Under the pieces are notes generated by a model, which had not been told where the DNA came from, ran no database searches, and saw nothing but the letters and a program-made list of their open reading frames with translations. A stretch of DNA of 7,061 bases from CAYYJM01 sp964471755 (GTDB taxonomy: Bacteria; Planctomycetota; Planctomycetia; Gemmatales; Gemmataceae). How positions within the stretch are numbered: the stretch's first letter is position 1; every line of letters starts with the position of its first letter. The DNA is taken from NCBI GenBank assembly GCA_964471755.1, contig CAYYJM010000302.1:1-7061 (forward strand), in the 5' to 3' direction. Positions 5,508 through 7,061 of the stretch are shown here, piece by piece. Position numbers and translations under genes: made by a program.

Positions 5508-6991
5508 GTGGAGCGCTGGAGAAGGCTTTCCTCGAAGACATCGTCGCCAACATCGACGATGACACGCCGCGTCTGATCTATGCCGACTGGCTGACGGATA
5601 ACGATCGAGACGATCGAGCCGAGTTCATTCGCGTCCAGGTCGATCTGGCCCGTCTGCCGACCTGGCACCCGGCCCGGACTCGTCTCGCTCTCCGCGAGCA
5701 GGCCCTCCTGAAGCAGCACGGCGACGCCTGGCTGGCGGAACTGCCGAAGGTCTCCGGAGCGAAGTGGACGGGCTTTCGTCGCGGCCTCGTCGCCGAGGTG
5801 TCGTTTCGGAGCTTCCAGGCGATGCGGGAGCATGCCCATGCTTGCCGGGCCATCGCTCCGGTCGAGGCCGTGGCGGTCAACTGGCCGCGCCGCAGGGAGT
5901 CACGCAAGGAGGTGCCGCCGATCGCCGAACTGCGCGAACTGACCCTGGACGGCCGACCGTTCGACCGCGAGATCGCCTGGCTGGCCGCGTCGCCGCAGCT
6001 CGCGACCCTGCACACCCTGTCCGTTCTCGGCCTGACCGTCGATGATCTGGCGCAGTTGCTCGCCTCGCCTCATCTGGGCCGGCTGCGCGTGCTGAATCTG
6101 CTGTCCAACGGCCTGGGCAACGCTGGCGTCCGGGTCCTGACCGAAGCCGGCACCCTGACGGCCCTGGAGGAACTCGACCTGACCGGGCCAGGCTACCACG
6201 AGAGCTACTATCAGGATCCGATCATCACCGAGGACGGCATGGCGATGCTGGCCGGCTGGCCCGGCCTGGCGTCGGTGCGCTCCCTGACCCTGGAGGGCAG
6301 CCGCATCCATGCGGGCGGCCTTCGGGCTCTGCTCAACTCGCCGAACGCGCTCGCCCTGAAGACGCTCTCCCTGCGGAATGGTCAGCTCGAAGCTCAGGAG
6401 ATGGCAGCGTTTACCGACGCGCCGGCTCGGCTCCGGCTGGAGTGGCTCGACCTGGGCGGAAACCTGGTCCACGCGATCGGGGCAGAGAGTCTCGCCAACG
6501 CTCCCTGTCTGAGCGAGTTGAAGACGCTGCTTCTGAATCGGTGCGAAGTGCCGCTGACCGGAGCCCGGAATCTGGCGCAGCAGGCGGCCTTCCTCACGGA
6601 CCTGCGGATACTGAACGTGGGGGACAACCACTTCGGCCCGGCCGGCCTGGAGGCTCTCCTCGAGCGAGCGCAGGTGCTGCAATCGCTCCAGATCCGGGGC
6701 AACGACCTGTTCGACAAGGGGGCGGCTCTGCTGGCCGCGTCGCCGGCCTCGGACGCCCTGGCCAAGCTGGACCTGCGCAACAATGGTATCGGCCCGGACG
6801 GGGCCCGGGCTCTGGGCGAGTCGGCTCATCTCCGGAATCTGCTCATCCTTCGTCTGGAGGACAACTCGATTCCCGAGTCGGAAGCCGTCGCTCTGGCCGC
6901 CTCGCCACTGGGCCAACGGCTGGCCGTGCTGGAGACAAAGTCTCCGCCGCGTGAGCCCTGGGAGTTCGACGAGGAGGAGAATCCGTTCTGA
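5504..6991 (+). CDS. TIGR02996 domain leucine-rich-repeat protein
   Basis: This is a 495-residue protein. Residues 8-51 are a TIGR02996 repeat-companion domain, recognised by NIDDDTPRLIYADWL (16-30) and DDRAEFIRVQVDLARL (36-51); it is found mainly in Gemmata-type planctomycetes at the head of repeat proteins. A linker with KWTGFRRGLVAEVSF (87-101), also usual in these proteins, leads to about ten leucine-rich repeats at 143-477 of the ribonuclease-inhibitor-like type, with units of roughly 25-30 residues. Clear units are LEELDL (221-226), LKTLSLRNGQL (285-295), LEWLDLGGNLV (312-322), LRILNVGDNHF (367-377), LQSLQIRGNDL (392-402) and LAKLDLRNNGI (419-429). Such solenoids bind proteins. A Tyr/Pro-rich insert interrupts the array at about 227-245, and the end is acidic (EFDEEENPF). 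No signal peptide or membrane segment is present, so it is probably cytoplasmic. The coupled nucleotidyltransferase is the most obvious candidate partner, but this is inference; the family also occurs widely with unrelated neighbours. Confidence 0.9.
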   Translation: MSGALEKAFLEDIVANIDDDTPRLIYADWLTDNDRDDRAEFIRVQVDLARLPTWHPARTRLALREQALLKQHGDAWLAELPKVSGAKWTGFRRGLVAEVSFRSFQAMREHAHACRAIAPVEAVAVNWPRRRESRKEVPPIAELRELTLDGRPFDREIAWLAASPQLATLHTLSVLGLTVDDLAQLLASPHLGRLRVLNLLSNGLGNAGVRVLTEAGTLTALEELDLTGPGYHESYYQDPIITEDGMAMLAGWPGLASVRSLTLEGSRIHAGGLRALLNSPNALALKTLSLRNGQLEAQEMAAFTDAPARLRLEWLDLGGNLVHAIGAESLANAPCLSELKTLLLNRCEVPLTGARNLAQQAAFLTDLRILNVGDNHFGPAGLEALLERAQVLQSLQIRGNDLFDKGAALLAASPASDALAKLDLRNNGIGPDGARALGESAHLRNLLILRLEDNSIPESEAVALAASPLGQRLAVLETKSPPREPWEFDEEENPF

Positions 6992-7030
6992 TTTGGTCGC
7001 GACGATCCGAGGCGTGGCGTCCGTCATTTC

Positions 7031-7057
7031 GTCCGGAAGTTCGGCAGCTTTCCGGAC
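7031..7057 (+). terminator. Possible terminator hairpin after the LRR gene
   Basis: GTCCGGAA (7031-7038) and TTCCGGAC (7050-7057) form a perfect 8-base stem with an 11-base loop, 39 bases past the LRR gene's stop. It sits where an operon terminator would be, but only four bases follow before the window ends, so a U-tract cannot be judged. Confidence 0.4.
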
Positions 7058-7061
7058 AGGA

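Noticed and set aside
5981..6745. Exact 15-base direct repeat CTGGCCGCGTCGCCG at 5981 and 6731
   Set aside because: The copies are 750 bases apart and in frame, coding the same LAASP stretch of the leucine-rich repeats, so they reflect repeat-unit similarity rather than a DNA element.
5900..7027. Long minus-strand open frame opposite the LRR gene
   Set aside because: It is Gln/Arg-rich with spacing that mirrors the LRR periodicity of the opposite strand and has no family features.

Overview
The window most likely comes from a planctomycete, probably of the family Gemmataceae. The reasons are the protein families: a DUF1559 pilin-like protein with the H-X9-DG C-terminal signature, a DUF1549/DUF1553 protein with its CAQCHNHPF motif, and a leucine-rich-repeat protein that begins with the TIGR02996 'repeat-companion' domain, which is expanded in Gemmata and its relatives. 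GC is high, about 52-67% in hand-counted lines of the left third and 58-77% in the rest. No rRNA, tRNA, CRISPR array, insertion sequence or integrase gene is visible.

Left part (42-2429, minus strand): two genes with a 15-base gap, probably one transcript. The upstream gene encodes an exported DUF1549/DUF1553 protein. The downstream gene encodes a type IV pilin-like DUF1559 protein with a GTG start. In planctomycetes the DUF1549/DUF1553 gene is usually paired with DUF1501; here DUF1559 takes that place.

Middle gap (2430-2814): 385 bases without a convincing gene. It holds two overlapping hairpins downstream of the vWA gene and a small near-palindrome upstream of the DUF1549 gene.

Right part (2815-6991): a compact locus. 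On the minus strand is a two-headed protein with an N-terminal zincin-like HEVGH segment and a C-terminal CobT-like von Willebrand A domain. Divergent from it across a 77-base gap, on the plus strand, are a nucleotidyltransferase of the AbiEii toxin family and a TIGR02996/LRR protein, joined by an ATGA stop-start overlap. The AbiEi antitoxin usual for AbiEii and the MoxR-type AAA+ ATPase usual for vWA proteins are both absent next to their expected partners.

The strongest lead for an undescribed system is this right-hand locus. A toxin-type nucleotidyltransferase is translationally coupled to an LRR protein that could act as sensor or antidote, and a vWA-protease protein shares the promoter region. 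That they work together is inference from layout only. Family assignments were made by eye from motifs, without database searches.
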